Assembly (NCBI RefSeq): GCF_002252705.1
Contig: NZ_NQLA01000027.1
Location: 1-41,060 of the forward strand
From: Vulcanococcus limneticus LL
GTDB lineage: Bacteria > Cyanobacteriota > Cyanobacteriia > PCC-6307 > Cyanobiaceae
DNA: 41,060 bases
Direction: 5' to 3'
Below the pieces are notes generated by a model. It was given only the letters and a program-made list of their open reading frames with translations. It made no database searches and was not told where the DNA came from. Positions 8,485 through 15,256 of this stretch are shown here, in pieces. The stretch's first letter is position 1, and the number at the start of each line of letters is the position of its first letter. Position numbers and translations under genes: made by a program.

Positions 8485-9333
8485 ATGGTAAAGATCAGAG
8501 TGGGCTACGAGTTGGTGTATCGCTGTCCAAAGCCCACGCCAATGATCGTCACCCTCAGCATCAACTACATCCGGGTCTCCGACATCATCGAGCCCGACCA
8601 TCTGATTCTCACTCCGTCGGTTCCGGTGAGGGCCTATCGCGACTCTTATGGCAACTGGTGCAGCCGCTTCGTGGCTCCGACAGGGCTGATCACATTGAGG
8701 GGCAAAGGCGTGGTGGCCGATAGCGGCGAGCCCGACCCCTTTGTACCCTGGCTGGAAGAGCGAGCAGTTGACGCGCTACCGGATGAAGCGCTGCTGTTCC
8801 TGCTCGGCAGCCGCTACTGCGAAACCGATCTGCTCTCGCCCATCGCGTGGGAGCTGTTTGGAACGGCACCCACAGGCTGGGGACGCGTGCAGGCGATCTG
8901 TGACTATGTGCACCACCACATCCGCTTTGGCTATGGCCATGCCAACCCGACGAAATCGGCGTATCAGGTTTTCCATGACCGCGAGGGTGTCTGCCGTGAT
9001 TTCGCCCACCTCGCCGTTGCCTTCTGCCGTTGCATGAACATTCCAGCGCGCTACTGCACGGGTTATGTGAGCGATATCGGCGAGCCACCGCCTTATTCTG
9101 AGATGGACTTCGCCGCCTGGTTCGAGGCCTATCTAGGTGATGGCTGGTACACCTTCGATCCACGCAATCACAAATCACGGATCGGCCGCATCCTGATCGC
9201 CCGAGGCCGGGATGCCGCCGACGTGGCCCTCACCACAACCTTCGGACCCACAACGCTGGAATCCTTCAAGGTGTGGACGGATGAGCTGACCGGCAGCGAG
9301 GATGCCATGACCAGCGGACCGCCACCACGATGA
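8485..9333 (+). CDS. Transglutaminase-like cysteine protease family protein (Anbu-locus type)
   Basis: A 282-residue protein with an N-terminal beta-rich bacterial transglutaminase domain (about residues 1-95) and a transglutaminase core (about 140-235). The nucleophile Cys is in DREGVCRDFAHLAVAFCR. The third-site Asp is in GWYTFDPRNHKSRIGR. The position that normally holds the catalytic His (HAW) reads AAW here (MDFAAWFEAYLGDG). ATG at 8485 is chosen because AAGAGG lies five bases upstream; a TTG sits directly in front of it. The gene overlaps Anbu by 4 bp, matching the known association of such transglutaminases with Anbu, alpha-E and ATP-grasp genes, but the last two are absent. The 290-bp spacer upstream shows no supported gene. 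It probably acts on peptide bonds or isopeptide links. Confidence 0.87.
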   Translation: MVKIRVGYELVYRCPKPTPMIVTLSINYIRVSDIIEPDHLILTPSVPVRAYRDSYGNWCSRFVAPTGLITLRGKGVVADSGEPDPFVPWLEERAVDALPDEALLFLLGSRYCETDLLSPIAWELFGTAPTGWGRVQAICDYVHHHIRFGYGHANPTKSAYQVFHDREGVCRDFAHLAVAFCRCMNIPARYCTGYVSDIGEPPPYSEMDFAAWFEAYLGDGWYTFDPRNHKSRIGRILIARGRDAADVALTTTFGPTTLESFKVWTDELTGSEDAMTSGPPPR

Positions 9334-10058
9334 CCTATTGCGTGGGAATTCTGCTGCGCGATGGGTTGGTACTCGCTTCCGATTCCCGCACCAATGCCGG
9401 CGTGGACGACTTCGCCAAGTTCTGCAAGATGACCACCTTTGAGCGGGCCGGCGATCGGGTGATCGTGCTGCTGAGCTCCGGAACCTTGGCAGGCACCCAG
9501 GCAGTGGTGAGCCTACTGAAGCAGCGGGCGACTGTGAGCACAGGAGCCAACACGATCTGGACGGCAGGAACATTGTTCGATGTGGCCATTCTCGTTTCGG
9601 ATGCGATGCGGGATATCGAGCAACGTGATGCGCCATTCCTGGAGGCAACACCTGTAAAGTTCAACGCCTCCTTCATCCTGGGAGGGCAGATCAAGGGGGA
9701 ACCGCCGCGGCTGTTTAGAATCTATGCGGAAGGAAACTTCATAGAAGCCGGCGAAGACACGCCCTTCCTGCAGACCGGCGAAGCGAAATACGGCAAACCG
9801 ATCATCGACCGCGTGATCACGCCCACCACCTCACTTGAGGAAGCCACGAAATGCGTTCTGGTTTCGTTTGATTCCACGATGCGCAGCAACCTGTCGGTCG
9901 GGATGCCGATCGACCTGCTCTGCTACGAACGGGACAGCCTGCAGATGCTCAAGAAACGCCGCTTTGAGGAAGGTGACAGCTACTTCGCCACGATCAGCGC
10001 CGGCTGGAGCGCCGGCGTCCGCCAGGCCTTCCGGGAGTTGCCTGAGTTGGAGTGGTAA
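9330..10058 (+). CDS. Proteasome-type protease Anbu (ancestral beta subunit)
   Basis: A 242-residue Ntn-hydrolase of the Anbu family (COG3484 type), a bacterial relative of proteasome beta subunits. After removal of Met, Thr1 would be the nucleophile (MTYCVGILL). Asp17 lies in LASDSRTN, and a Lys follows in AKFCKM about where proteasome Lys33 sits. The C-terminal family stretches SFDSTMRSNLSVG and ISAGWSAGVRQAF are intact. The length fits the family (about 240 aa), so the enzyme looks functional. It is co-translated with the upstream transglutaminase-like gene through an ATGA overlap. In other bacteria Anbu travels with alpha-E (DUF403) and circularly permuted ATP-grasp genes, suggesting a peptide-synthesis and degradation system; here those partners are missing nearby. 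The downstream DNA is decayed. Confidence 0.93.
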   Translation: MTYCVGILLRDGLVLASDSRTNAGVDDFAKFCKMTTFERAGDRVIVLLSSGTLAGTQAVVSLLKQRATVSTGANTIWTAGTLFDVAILVSDAMRDIEQRDAPFLEATPVKFNASFILGGQIKGEPPRLFRIYAEGNFIEAGEDTPFLQTGEAKYGKPIIDRVITPTTSLEEATKCVLVSFDSTMRSNLSVGMPIDLLCYERDSLQMLKKRRFEEGDSYFATISAGWSAGVRQAFRELPELEW

Positions 10059-10095
10059 CAGCTGGTGGGACGTGGACCCCTACAACCGGACCAGG

Positions 10096-10359
10096 GTGAA
10101 TGAGAGTCCTCAACCGGCCAGACTGGGCCGGGGACTCCACCAGGAACAACACCAGCTCACCATCCCAAAGACCATGCGGCAACAGCTTGGCTTGGCCCGC
10201 GGCAGTCACGTGGGCTTTGAGCTTGGGGGAGATCATCTCGAAGTGCGCCCCTGCAAGCCAGAACGGGCCACGCCCAGCAGTGGATTTGGTCTTCTCACCA
10301 GTCGCCGCCACCCGGTCCCCGTCGACTTTGATTCCGCCAGCCTGCTGAACCTGGGGTTG
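10096..10359 (+). pseudogene. AbrB/VapB-type antitoxin remnant
   Basis: The frame reads QLTIPKTMRQQLGLARGSHV and later SSGFGLLTSRRHPVPVDFDS, the pattern of SpoVT/AbrB-fold VapB antitoxins, including the SGFGLL and VPVDFD tail typical of VapB proteins from TA pairs. A clear start codon with the normal N-terminal beta strand is missing (only a GTG at 10096). The frame then runs on into unrelated sequence while the adjoining PIN fragment lies in another frame. It is therefore probably a dead antitoxin. If the GTG is used, a DNA-binding domain might still be made. Confidence 0.62.
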
Positions 10360-10520
10360 GGCTCGACACGAACGTGCTGGCCCGTTACGTCGTGGCAGAG
10401 GAGGGCGACGATGACCGCGGCATCGCGCGACGGATCCGCCACCTGAACCTCCCACCACGGGTCATTGCTCCCCACGACTACGCAGGCCAGCCAGAGTTGG
10501 TCATCCAGATGGTCAACAGC
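10356..10520 (+). pseudogene. PIN-domain (VapC) toxin N-terminal fragment
   Basis: Directly after the AbrB-like remnant, one frame gives VGLDTNVLARYVVAEEGDD, the start of a VapC ribonuclease with the first catalytic Asp. After about 20 residues family similarity is lost, and the other PIN acidic residues are absent. The frame runs into the next antitoxin start at 10521. It is a truncated toxin and cannot be active. Confidence 0.6.
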
Positions 10521-10765
10521 ATGCGGCAGGTCACCGTGGCAGAGGCCAAGGGGCCCAGCTCTCCCGCCTGCACGATGTGGTGGAAATGGGCGAGCCCGTG
10601 GCGATCACCCGTCGCGGCAAGGCCATCGCCGAGCTTGTGCCCCGTCAGTGTCAATCCGTTCGCGATCTCCTGCCCCAGCTTCAAGCCCTGGGTGAGGCGT
10701 TGCCCCAGCAGGCCACCAGCAGTGTCGACACCGTCCGCGCCCTCCGGGATGACGCAGGCGGTTGA
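10521..10765 (+). pseudogene. Phd/YefM-type antitoxin, frameshifted
   Basis: The start reads MRQVTVAEAKG. After a one-base shift near 10553 the frame continues as QLSRLHDVVEMGEPVAITRR, then GKAIAELVP, which together make a typical Phd/YefM antitoxin (N-terminal DNA-binding part followed by the toxin-binding tail with SVDTVRALRDD). The shift falls in a GGGGCCC stretch. The stop TGA at 10763-10765 overlaps the following PIN start (TGATG), the normal operon geometry for this pair. A sequencing error would restore an intact gene of about 80 residues, but the neighbouring decay argues for a real mutation. Confidence 0.7.
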
Positions 10766-11044
10766 TGCTTTACCTCGATACCTGCTTGCTCCTGGCGGTT
10801 CTCACGCCGGAAGCCCACACGGCCGCCGCCCTGACCGTTCTCGAGCAGGCCCCAGCGCCGTTGGCCATCAGTCCCTGGAGCACCGCGTGCTGCCGATGCC
10901 CTCCACCTGGCGATCGCCTCCGGACGCGGTGCCACCCTCTGCAGCCTGGACGCCCCATTCGTGAGGGCAGCCCAGCAACTGGGCCTCGCCGCCCACCTGG
11001 TCGGCTCCGAGCCGCCCCCACGCACGCCCGGAACCACTCCATGA
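10765..11044 (+). pseudogene. PIN-domain (VapC) toxin with internal deletion and frameshift
   Basis: The N-terminal part MLYLDTCLLLAVLTPEAHTA contains the first PIN Asp. After PLAISPWS the middle of the domain is missing. The C-terminal part reappears in another frame as ADALHLAIASGRGATLCSLD (third acidic site), then PFVRAAQQLGLAAHLV, ending with TGA at 11042-11044. About half a PIN domain (roughly 60-70 residues) is lost compared with family length, so the toxin should be inactive. The stop overlaps the hsdM remnant's ATG, keeping the original operon order antitoxin-toxin-hsdM. Confidence 0.7.
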
Positions 11045-11416
11045 GCGCCGAAGCCAGCCGCATCGTCCAGAAGCTCTGGAGCTACTGCACCGTCCAGCGC
11101 GGAGCAGTGGGTGACCCTCAGCCCCGACATCAAGGGCGATGCCGACGAGGGCCTGCTGAAGCGCAACGCCCAGGACAGCCAATTCGGCGCCTGCCAGTAC
11201 TTCCCACCTCGGCCGATGATCGAACCCGCCTGCGGCACCGGCGAGTTCCTGATCGCGATGTTCCTCACCATCGTGGAGCACTTCGCCGAGATGCCGCGGG
11301 AGCAGCGCGATCACCTGCACCATCACGCCCTGCACGGCAGCGACATCGTCCACGGTGATCCCGCTCGGCGCCATGAACATGCTGCTCCACAACGTGGGGC
11401 CATCGCCGAGCGCTAG
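11041..11416 (+). pseudogene. Type I restriction-modification methyltransferase (HsdM) remnant
   Basis: Four pieces of an HsdM N6-adenine methyltransferase are recognisable in order. MSAEASRIVQKLWSYC is the HsdM N terminus. KGDADEGLLKRNAQD with FGACQYFPPRPMI is the segment before the SAM site. EPACGTGEFLIAMF carries SAM motif I. In another frame, LGAMNMLLHNVG is the ARLxAMNLxLHG-like segment. Large pieces between them are missing and at least two frame changes occur. The catalytic NPPF/Y motif, HsdS and HsdR are absent. The normal protein is about 500 aa. Loss of the locus probably also freed the cell from the neighbouring toxin-antitoxin pairs. Confidence 0.75.
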
Positions 11417-11487
11417 CCGACCTGGGCAGCGCCCTCGAGCAGATGGAGGCGAACCTGGGAGGTTCTGCAGCTGACTGGCCCACCAGG

Positions 11488-11520
11488 GGCCTGAGTCCAG
11501 CCGTAACGAGACTCAGGGCC
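11488..11520 (-). terminator. Hairpin just past the cyAbrB stop
   Basis: GGCCTGAGTC (11488-11497) pairs with GACTCAGGGCC (11510-11520) with a single bulged base. It lies 6 bases beyond the end of the leftward cyAbrB gene. There is no long U tract, so termination is inferred only from position and stem strength. Confidence 0.4.
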
Positions 11521-11525
11521 TCAGC

Positions 11526-11897
11526 TCACTCCTCCTCGTCGCTGCCGCCGGCGGGGATCAGGCGGATCTGCTTCTTGCCCAGCTTGATCTCGAACTCATC
11601 GCCGGGCTTGAGGTCCAGCAGGGCCGTGTAGGCGTTGCCCACCAGCAGGTTGCCATTGAACTGCACCTTGGCCACATAGCTCAGGGAGCGTCCCCCTTTG
11701 CCCTTGCCCTTACCGCCAGACTCACCAAGGCTCACGCCCTTGGCCTCCAGCAGCGCCTCATAGAAGGCGGTGAAGTTGAGGCGCTCGCTGCCGTCCTTCT
11801 TGGTGCTCACGTAGCCGGCGGCCCGCACCAGATCGGACTTGGAGGCATCGGCCAGCTCCTTGACCTTGGCGAGCAGATCGGATCCTGTGAGGGCCAT
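11526..11897 (-). CDS. cyAbrB-type AbrB family transcriptional regulator
   Basis: A 123-residue cyanobacterial AbrB-like protein. The start ATG at 11897 gives the family-typical MALTGSDLLAKVKEL; the upstream in-frame Met adds only eight atypical residues. The N-terminal half (SKSDLVRAAGYVSTKK, LNFTAFYEALLEAKG) is the cyanobacteria-specific region. A Gly/Lys linker (GGKGKGKGG) separates it from the C-terminal AbrB DNA-binding beta fold (VQFNGNLLVGNAYTALLDLK, then PGDEFEIKLGKKQI). The tail is acidic. Members of this family regulate nitrogen and carbon metabolism and redox-linked genes as abundant nucleoid-like factors. It stands alone, with a hairpin after its stop and about 190 bp of upstream space before the small membrane protein gene. 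Confidence 0.93.
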   Translation of the reverse strand: MALTGSDLLAKVKELADASKSDLVRAAGYVSTKKDGSERLNFTAFYEALLEAKGVSLGESGGKGKGKGGRSLSYVAKVQFNGNLLVGNAYTALLDLKPGDEFEIKLGKKQIRLIPAGGSDEEE

Positions 11898-12086
11898 ACT
11901 CAGATGATGGGATGCACGCACAACCTACAGGCTCAGTTGCTAGCCGCAAGGCATTGTGCCCTGATCTGACATCATCCTGGCGATGCACCTTCCCGGAGGC
12001 TTCCCCAATCCTGGCCATCCTGGCCTGGCGCGTAGGATCCCCACAGGATGTCCTGGGTGATCCACCCAATCCCACCCCTTCCAGCC

Positions 12087-12260
12087 ATGCCCCTGCTACC
12101 CCGCTGGCGCTTCATGACCGATGAGGCAAAGGCGCTCACGAAGCGCACCGCGGCCTCTGCTGCGATTGTCCTTGTGGTGTTGCTGCTCTTCCGAGCACTG
12201 ATTCCTTGGGTGGTGCTGGGTCTGGTTGCCTGGTGGATCTGGAAGGCAGTCAGCAAGTGA
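12087..12260 (+). CDS. Small single-pass membrane protein, unknown function
   Basis: A 57-residue protein (MPLLPRWRFMTDEAKALTKR) with one strong hydrophobic stretch (AIVLVVLLLFRALIPWVVLGLVAWWIW) covering most of the second half, ending KAVSK. A shorter form from ATG at 12114 is possible. The basic/hydrophilic N terminus followed by a Trp-rich helix suggests a membrane-anchored peptide. I do not recognise a named family, though similar tiny proteins seem common in picocyanobacteria. It is convergent with another tiny gene 15 bp away. Confidence 0.55.
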   Translation: MPLLPRWRFMTDEAKALTKRTAASAAIVLVVLLLFRALIPWVVLGLVAWWIWKAVSK

Positions 12261-12275
12261 GCGCGGCCGCCACCC

Positions 12276-12440
12276 TCAGGACTTCGTCGTCCAGATCCGC
12301 TCCAGTGACTGCCTGAAGCGTTCCGTCTGGGATGGTGCTCCCAGCAGGTGCCTGCGGAACAGGGCCGTGATGCGCCAGAACTTGAGCCCAGCGGCGATGG
12401 CAAAGAGCGCCCAGGGTGCCAGCATCCAGAGCGGTTCCAT
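12276..12440 (-). CDS. Small hydrophobic protein of 54 residues, unknown function
   Basis: ATG at 12438-12440 opens a 54-codon frame ending TGA at 12276-12278. It reads MEPLWMLAPWALFAIAAGLK, FWRITALFRRHLLGAPSQTE, RFRQSLERIWTTKS. One N-terminal transmembrane helix is followed by a basic amphipathic tail. The absence of stops, the sensible hydropathy and the tight convergent packing with the 12087-12260 gene support a real gene, although it is below usual length cut-offs. Function is unknown. Confidence 0.55.
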   Translation of the reverse strand: MEPLWMLAPWALFAIAAGLKFWRITALFRRHLLGAPSQTERFRQSLERIWTTKS

Positions 12441-12460
12441 GCTCGCGTCCTCTTGCCCAG

Positions 12461-12871
12461 TCAGTCTAGAAAGAAATAGGTGAGGTGGACGCCCTTACCC
12501 ACATACTCATGCTTGTAGCCGCCTTCGTAGTAAGTGCCCCTGTAGAATGCAGGAATAGATTTGTCTTTGCCGCTGGGGGTGAGAATCCTGGCGTTGCAGG
12601 TCCTTACCTTGTCTGAGGTGTCCTTGCATGACGCCTCGTTTCGCACGACTTCATAGACCGTGTGATCCGCAAAGGTGATTGCGGTGAGGGTCTCAGTCTT
12701 CTTGCTGGCGTTGTCCATTGGCGTGATGGCGCAGTAATCCCTCTTGCCGTTTCGTTCGCAGTTCGGCGAATACTGGGCCATCGCCGCGCTTCCCAGAGCA
12801 GTCACCACTCCGCAAAGCACTCCAGCGGCGATGAGAACCATTGATCCATGGCAGCTCGTTCGTTGATTCAT
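12461..12871 (-). CDS. Exported protein of unknown function, Cys-containing
   Basis: A 136-residue protein if ATG at 12871 is used (MNQRTSCHGSMVLIAAGVLC). That start gives a basic N terminus, a hydrophobic core and an AMA cleavage site before QYSPNCERNGKRDYCAI. The longer frame from 12967 adds a non-signal-like leader. The mature part (about 103 residues) has four Cys (NCERN, DYCAI, ASCKD, RTCNA), which could form disulfides in the periplasm, and ends in aromatic-rich strands (YYEGGYKHEYVGKG). No known family was recognised. It lies upstream of nothing co-directional closer than the LprI-like gene. Confidence 0.65.
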   Translation of the reverse strand: MNQRTSCHGSMVLIAAGVLCGVVTALGSAAMAQYSPNCERNGKRDYCAITPMDNASKKTETLTAITFADHTVYEVVRNEASCKDTSDKVRTCNARILTPSGKDKSIPAFYRGTYYEGGYKHEYVGKGVHLTYFFLD

Positions 12872-13095
12872 TGCTGGCTCATCCCAAGGCCCACCATCCG
12901 CGTGCCCAATGCGCTGCTCCTGTATCCATGCTAGGGCCTGTGACCGTGGTCGAAAGCACTGCACCACGGCTGCTGAAACACTTCAGGGCTCTGGCTCGTT
13001 TCACCCCATCGCCAAGTCACAGGGCCCTTGTGGCCGTCCGATAGCAGCCGGGATGCCTGGCGCAATCAGCTCTCTGATGCCCGGGCATTCATTCC

Positions 13096-13419
13096 CTACC
13101 GGTTCTCTAGCCCCTTGAATTCCTTGAGGAGGGAGCGATTGAGATTGTCGTCACAGCCCACGATCATCTGGGGGTAGATCGTCCCATCTTTGTAGGGTGC
13201 ATAGGCCTTCTCGCAGACTGCCCTTGTGGCGTCCTGCCATTGCTTGAACAGTTGCCTGGAGATCTTCCTCTGCAACTGCGCATCGGACTGCAGTACGGAC
13301 TTCTCGGCGCAGTAGCGCATCTCCACCGTGTTGTTGCCAGGGCAGCGGATTGCGGGTGCTTGGGCATGGGCAGCGTGCACGGGCGCCAGCATCACGGCAA
13401 CGAGAACCAGGCGCTTCAT
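13096..13419 (-). CDS. Exported LprI-like (DUF1311-type) protein
   Basis: A 107-residue protein from ATG at 13419, with a signal peptide MKRLVLVAVMLAPVHAAHAQ. The mature part (TVEMRYCAEKSVLQSDAQLQ, KQWQDATRAVCEKAYAPYKD, then MIVGCDDNLNRSLLKEF) has the four-helix, Cys-paired layout of the lysozyme-inhibitor LprI/DUF1311 family. Here the C-A-x-K, W-x3-R-x-x-C and late C-x-x-x-x-N-R-x-L positions are visible. In other bacteria LprI-type proteins inhibit lysozyme, but many family members are uncharacterised. A perfect 12-bp palindrome (ATGCCCGGGCAT, 13077-13088) sits just past the stop and may help end transcription. Confidence 0.75.
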   Translation of the reverse strand: MKRLVLVAVMLAPVHAAHAQAPAIRCPGNNTVEMRYCAEKSVLQSDAQLQRKISRQLFKQWQDATRAVCEKAYAPYKDGTIYPQMIVGCDDNLNRSLLKEFKGLENR

Positions 13420-13566
13420 GGGTCTTCTGCCTCTATAGACAGCGTAGGCGTGATCTTGGGCCCTGGCAGACGGACCTGCTGCTCCATCCAGTCCGGGCTG
13501 ACCACCAGGGCGTGCATCTGCCCAGTTGGCCTCGCCGGTCATCACCAGCTCAGCCGGGTCTCCTGA

Positions 13567-14520
13567 TCAGCTGGGCTCCAGGGCACCGTGGTGTGGCGGC
13601 TGGGTTGGCCTGTGTGACTCAGCCGCTTCGAGTTGGAGTGTGCTCTTGCGGATGCCCAGCTCGGCCAGGCGGTGGCGCGCCTGGGCGAGAACCTGATCGG
13701 CGTCGAGGCCGGGCTGGATCCGGTACTGAATGTGGGCGGTGAGGGCAGTGCGGGAGCTGCTCACTCCCCAGACATGCAGCTGCTCCACCGCCACCACACC
13801 CGGCAGATCGAGCAGCACCTGGCGCACCCGCTCGAGTTCGATGTGCCGGGGAGCGGCGTCGAGATTGACGGCAATGGCTTCCACCAGCAGGCCCCAGGCG
13901 CTCCAGATCACGGCGGCCCCGACGCCCATGGCGGTGAGGGCGTCAAGCCACAACCAACCGGTGCTCGCCACCAGCAAGGCGCTCACCAGCACCGCCACAG
14001 ACACGGCCGCATCGGTGAGCAGATGCAACACCGCAGCCCGCTGATTGAGGTCGTGGTGGTGGTGGTGGCCGAACAGTCGGGCGGAGAGCAGGTTGACCAC
14101 GATTCCGGCGGCAGCGGCCCAGGCGACTGGGGCGGCGATCAGCGGCACCGGATCGAACAGGCGCTGGATCGCTTCCACCACCACCACCACACCGGCGGAG
14201 AAGATCAGTAATCCGTTCACCAGGGCGGCCATGTGGGTGGTCCGCCCATAGCCGTAGGTGAAGCGCCCTGAGGCTGGACGCTGGCTCAGGCGCTCGGCAC
14301 CCCAGCTGAGACCCAGGCCCACCACGTCGCCGAGGTTGTGGAGGGCATCGCCGATCAGCGCCAGGGATCCGAAGCCGAAGCCAACGACCAGCTGCAGCGC
14401 TGTCAGGCCACTGTTCAGCAGGATGCTCCAGCGAAAGGCCCCAGCCGAACTGCCGCCGTGGTGGCTGGGGTGGTGGTGGTCCTCGTCAGCGTGGTGATTG
14501 GAGTGGTGATCACGACCCAC
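13567..14520 (-). CDS. Cation diffusion facilitator (CzcD/ZitB-like) metal exporter
   Basis: A 317-residue CDF antiporter that should export Zn(II) or a similar divalent metal in exchange for protons. It starts with GTG at 14520. The cytoplasmic N terminus is His-rich (about ten His in the first 21 residues), and a five-His loop lies at 152-156 between TM4 and TM5, typical of Zn transporters. Transport-site residues are present: H61 and D65 in ALHNLGD (TM2) and H166 and D170 in LHLLTDA (TM5). Six helices precede a cytoplasmic domain (about 215-300; ERVRQVLLDLPGVVAVEQLH). It starts 3 bases after a tiny RHH-like gene and likely shares its transcript and its upstream inverted repeat. Confidence 0.92.
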   Translation of the reverse strand: MGRDHHSNHHADEDHHHPSHHGGSSAGAFRWSILLNSGLTALQLVVGFGFGSLALIGDALHNLGDVVGLGLSWGAERLSQRPASGRFTYGYGRTTHMAALVNGLLIFSAGVVVVVEAIQRLFDPVPLIAAPVAWAAAAGIVVNLLSARLFGHHHHHDLNQRAAVLHLLTDAAVSVAVLVSALLVASTGWLWLDALTAMGVGAAVIWSAWGLLVEAIAVNLDAAPRHIELERVRQVLLDLPGVVAVEQLHVWGVSSSRTALTAHIQYRIQPGLDADQVLAQARHRLAELGIRKSTLQLEAAESHRPTQPPHHGALEPS

Positions 14521-14523
14521 GGC

Positions 14524-14667
14524 TCAGCCCTCCCGGTGGGCCGCCAGATAGGCCGCGATCATGTCGGCCATTCCCTGCTGGGTGCGCCCGTGGGGCCGCA
14601 GCCCCTTGGCGGCCCAGATCCGATCGAGTTCCATGCGCAGCTCCAGCGGAATCCAGCAGGAGAGCAT
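14524..14667 (-). CDS. Tiny ribbon-helix-helix-like protein preceding the CDF gene
   Basis: A 47-residue frame (MLSCWIPLELRMELDRIWAA, then KGLRPHGRTQQGMADMIAAY, LAAHREG) starting at ATG 14667, with GGAGGGGAAGG just upstream as ribosome-binding site. The pattern of a short strand and two helices (MLSCWIP / LELRMELDRIWAAKG / QQGMADMIAAYLAAH) resembles the CopG/ribbon-helix-helix fold, which binds DNA as a dimer. The assignment is by eye. It sits 3 bases upstream of the CDF start, so the pair is an operon and the small protein may be its regulator. Confidence 0.55.
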   Translation of the reverse strand: MLSCWIPLELRMELDRIWAAKGLRPHGRTQQGMADMIAAYLAAHREG

Positions 14668-14728
14668 CACCTTCCCCTCCCGGCTTGAACTGCAGCGTCC
14701 TGAGCCCATCGCACGCTCCCAGCATCTT

Positions 14729-14751
14729 GAAGTAATGTACACAATTACTTC
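14729..14751 (-). promoter_or_regulatory. Perfect inverted repeat upstream of the RHH-CDF operon
   Basis: GAAGTAAT (14729-14736) and ATTACTTC (14744-14751) form a perfect 8-bp inverted repeat with a 7-bp spacer. The site is AT-rich in otherwise GC-rich DNA and lies about 60 bp upstream of the small gene's ATG. It is a strong operator candidate, either for the RHH-like protein or for another metal sensor. No exact match to the Zur consensus is seen. Confidence 0.6.
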
Positions 14752-14826
14752 GTGGCCCTGGACTTGGCGCTGGCTGGGCCGTTGCCATGGTGCGCACCGT
14801 CCAGGCCCACGGCCCTAGGGTGCCAT

Positions 14827-14841
14827 CTCCTGTAACTGGAG
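14827..14841 (+). promoter_or_regulatory. MerR-type operator candidate
   Basis: CTCCTGTAACTGGAG is a 15-bp near-palindrome (CTCC-GT-AC-GGAG arms, one mismatched pair). It resembles the CTCCAGTTAACTGGAG-like sites bound by metal-responsive MerR regulators between -35 and -10. It lies 26 bp before the MerR start and could control both merR and the divergent CDF operon. A clear -35 was not found. Confidence 0.5.
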
Positions 14842-14866
14842 TCTTATGGGGTTGACGGCCGTGGCC

Positions 14867-15256
14867 ATGAAGATCGGCGAGGTCGCTGCACGCTCCGGCC
14901 TCTCCGTCAAGACCATCCGCTTCTACTGCGACGAGGGACTGATCCACCCGATCGAGCGCAGCGACGGGGGCTACCGCCTGTTTGACGAGACGGTGTTTGA
15001 GGAGCTCCACCTGATCCGCACCCTCAAGGCGATGGAGATTCCCCTTCAGGAGATCGCGCAGATCCTGGAGGCGCGCCGCTCAGGCGTCTGCACCTGTGAG
15101 TCGATCAAGGGAACGATCAGCGCCAAGGCCGGAGAAATCGAGCAGAAGATCGCGGCCCTGCGCAACCTGCATGGGGAACTCCACAGCCTGCTGGCGCGTT
15201 GGCAGGACTGCGGCGGAGTCAAGTCTCCCGATCTCGATGAACATCGGCATGTCTGA
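14867..15256 (+). CDS. MerR family transcriptional regulator (metal-sensor type)
   Basis: A 129-residue MerR protein. ATG at 14867 gives the family-typical MKIGEVAARSGLSVKTIRFY winged-helix start; the frame upstream is not MerR-like. The DNA-binding region runs to about residue 70, followed by the long dimerisation helix. Cys75 and Cys77 at the start of that helix (GVCTCESI) and Cys115 (WQDCGG) occupy positions used for metal or thiol-reactive ligands in ZntR/CadR/MerR. The tail is DEHRHV. It is divergent from the CDF operon, so a zinc- or cadmium-type sensor is likely. It overlaps the next gene by 8 bp. Confidence 0.87.
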   Translation: MKIGEVAARSGLSVKTIRFYCDEGLIHPIERSDGGYRLFDETVFEELHLIRTLKAMEIPLQEIAQILEARRSGVCTCESIKGTISAKAGEIEQKIAALRNLHGELHSLLARWQDCGGVKSPDLDEHRHV

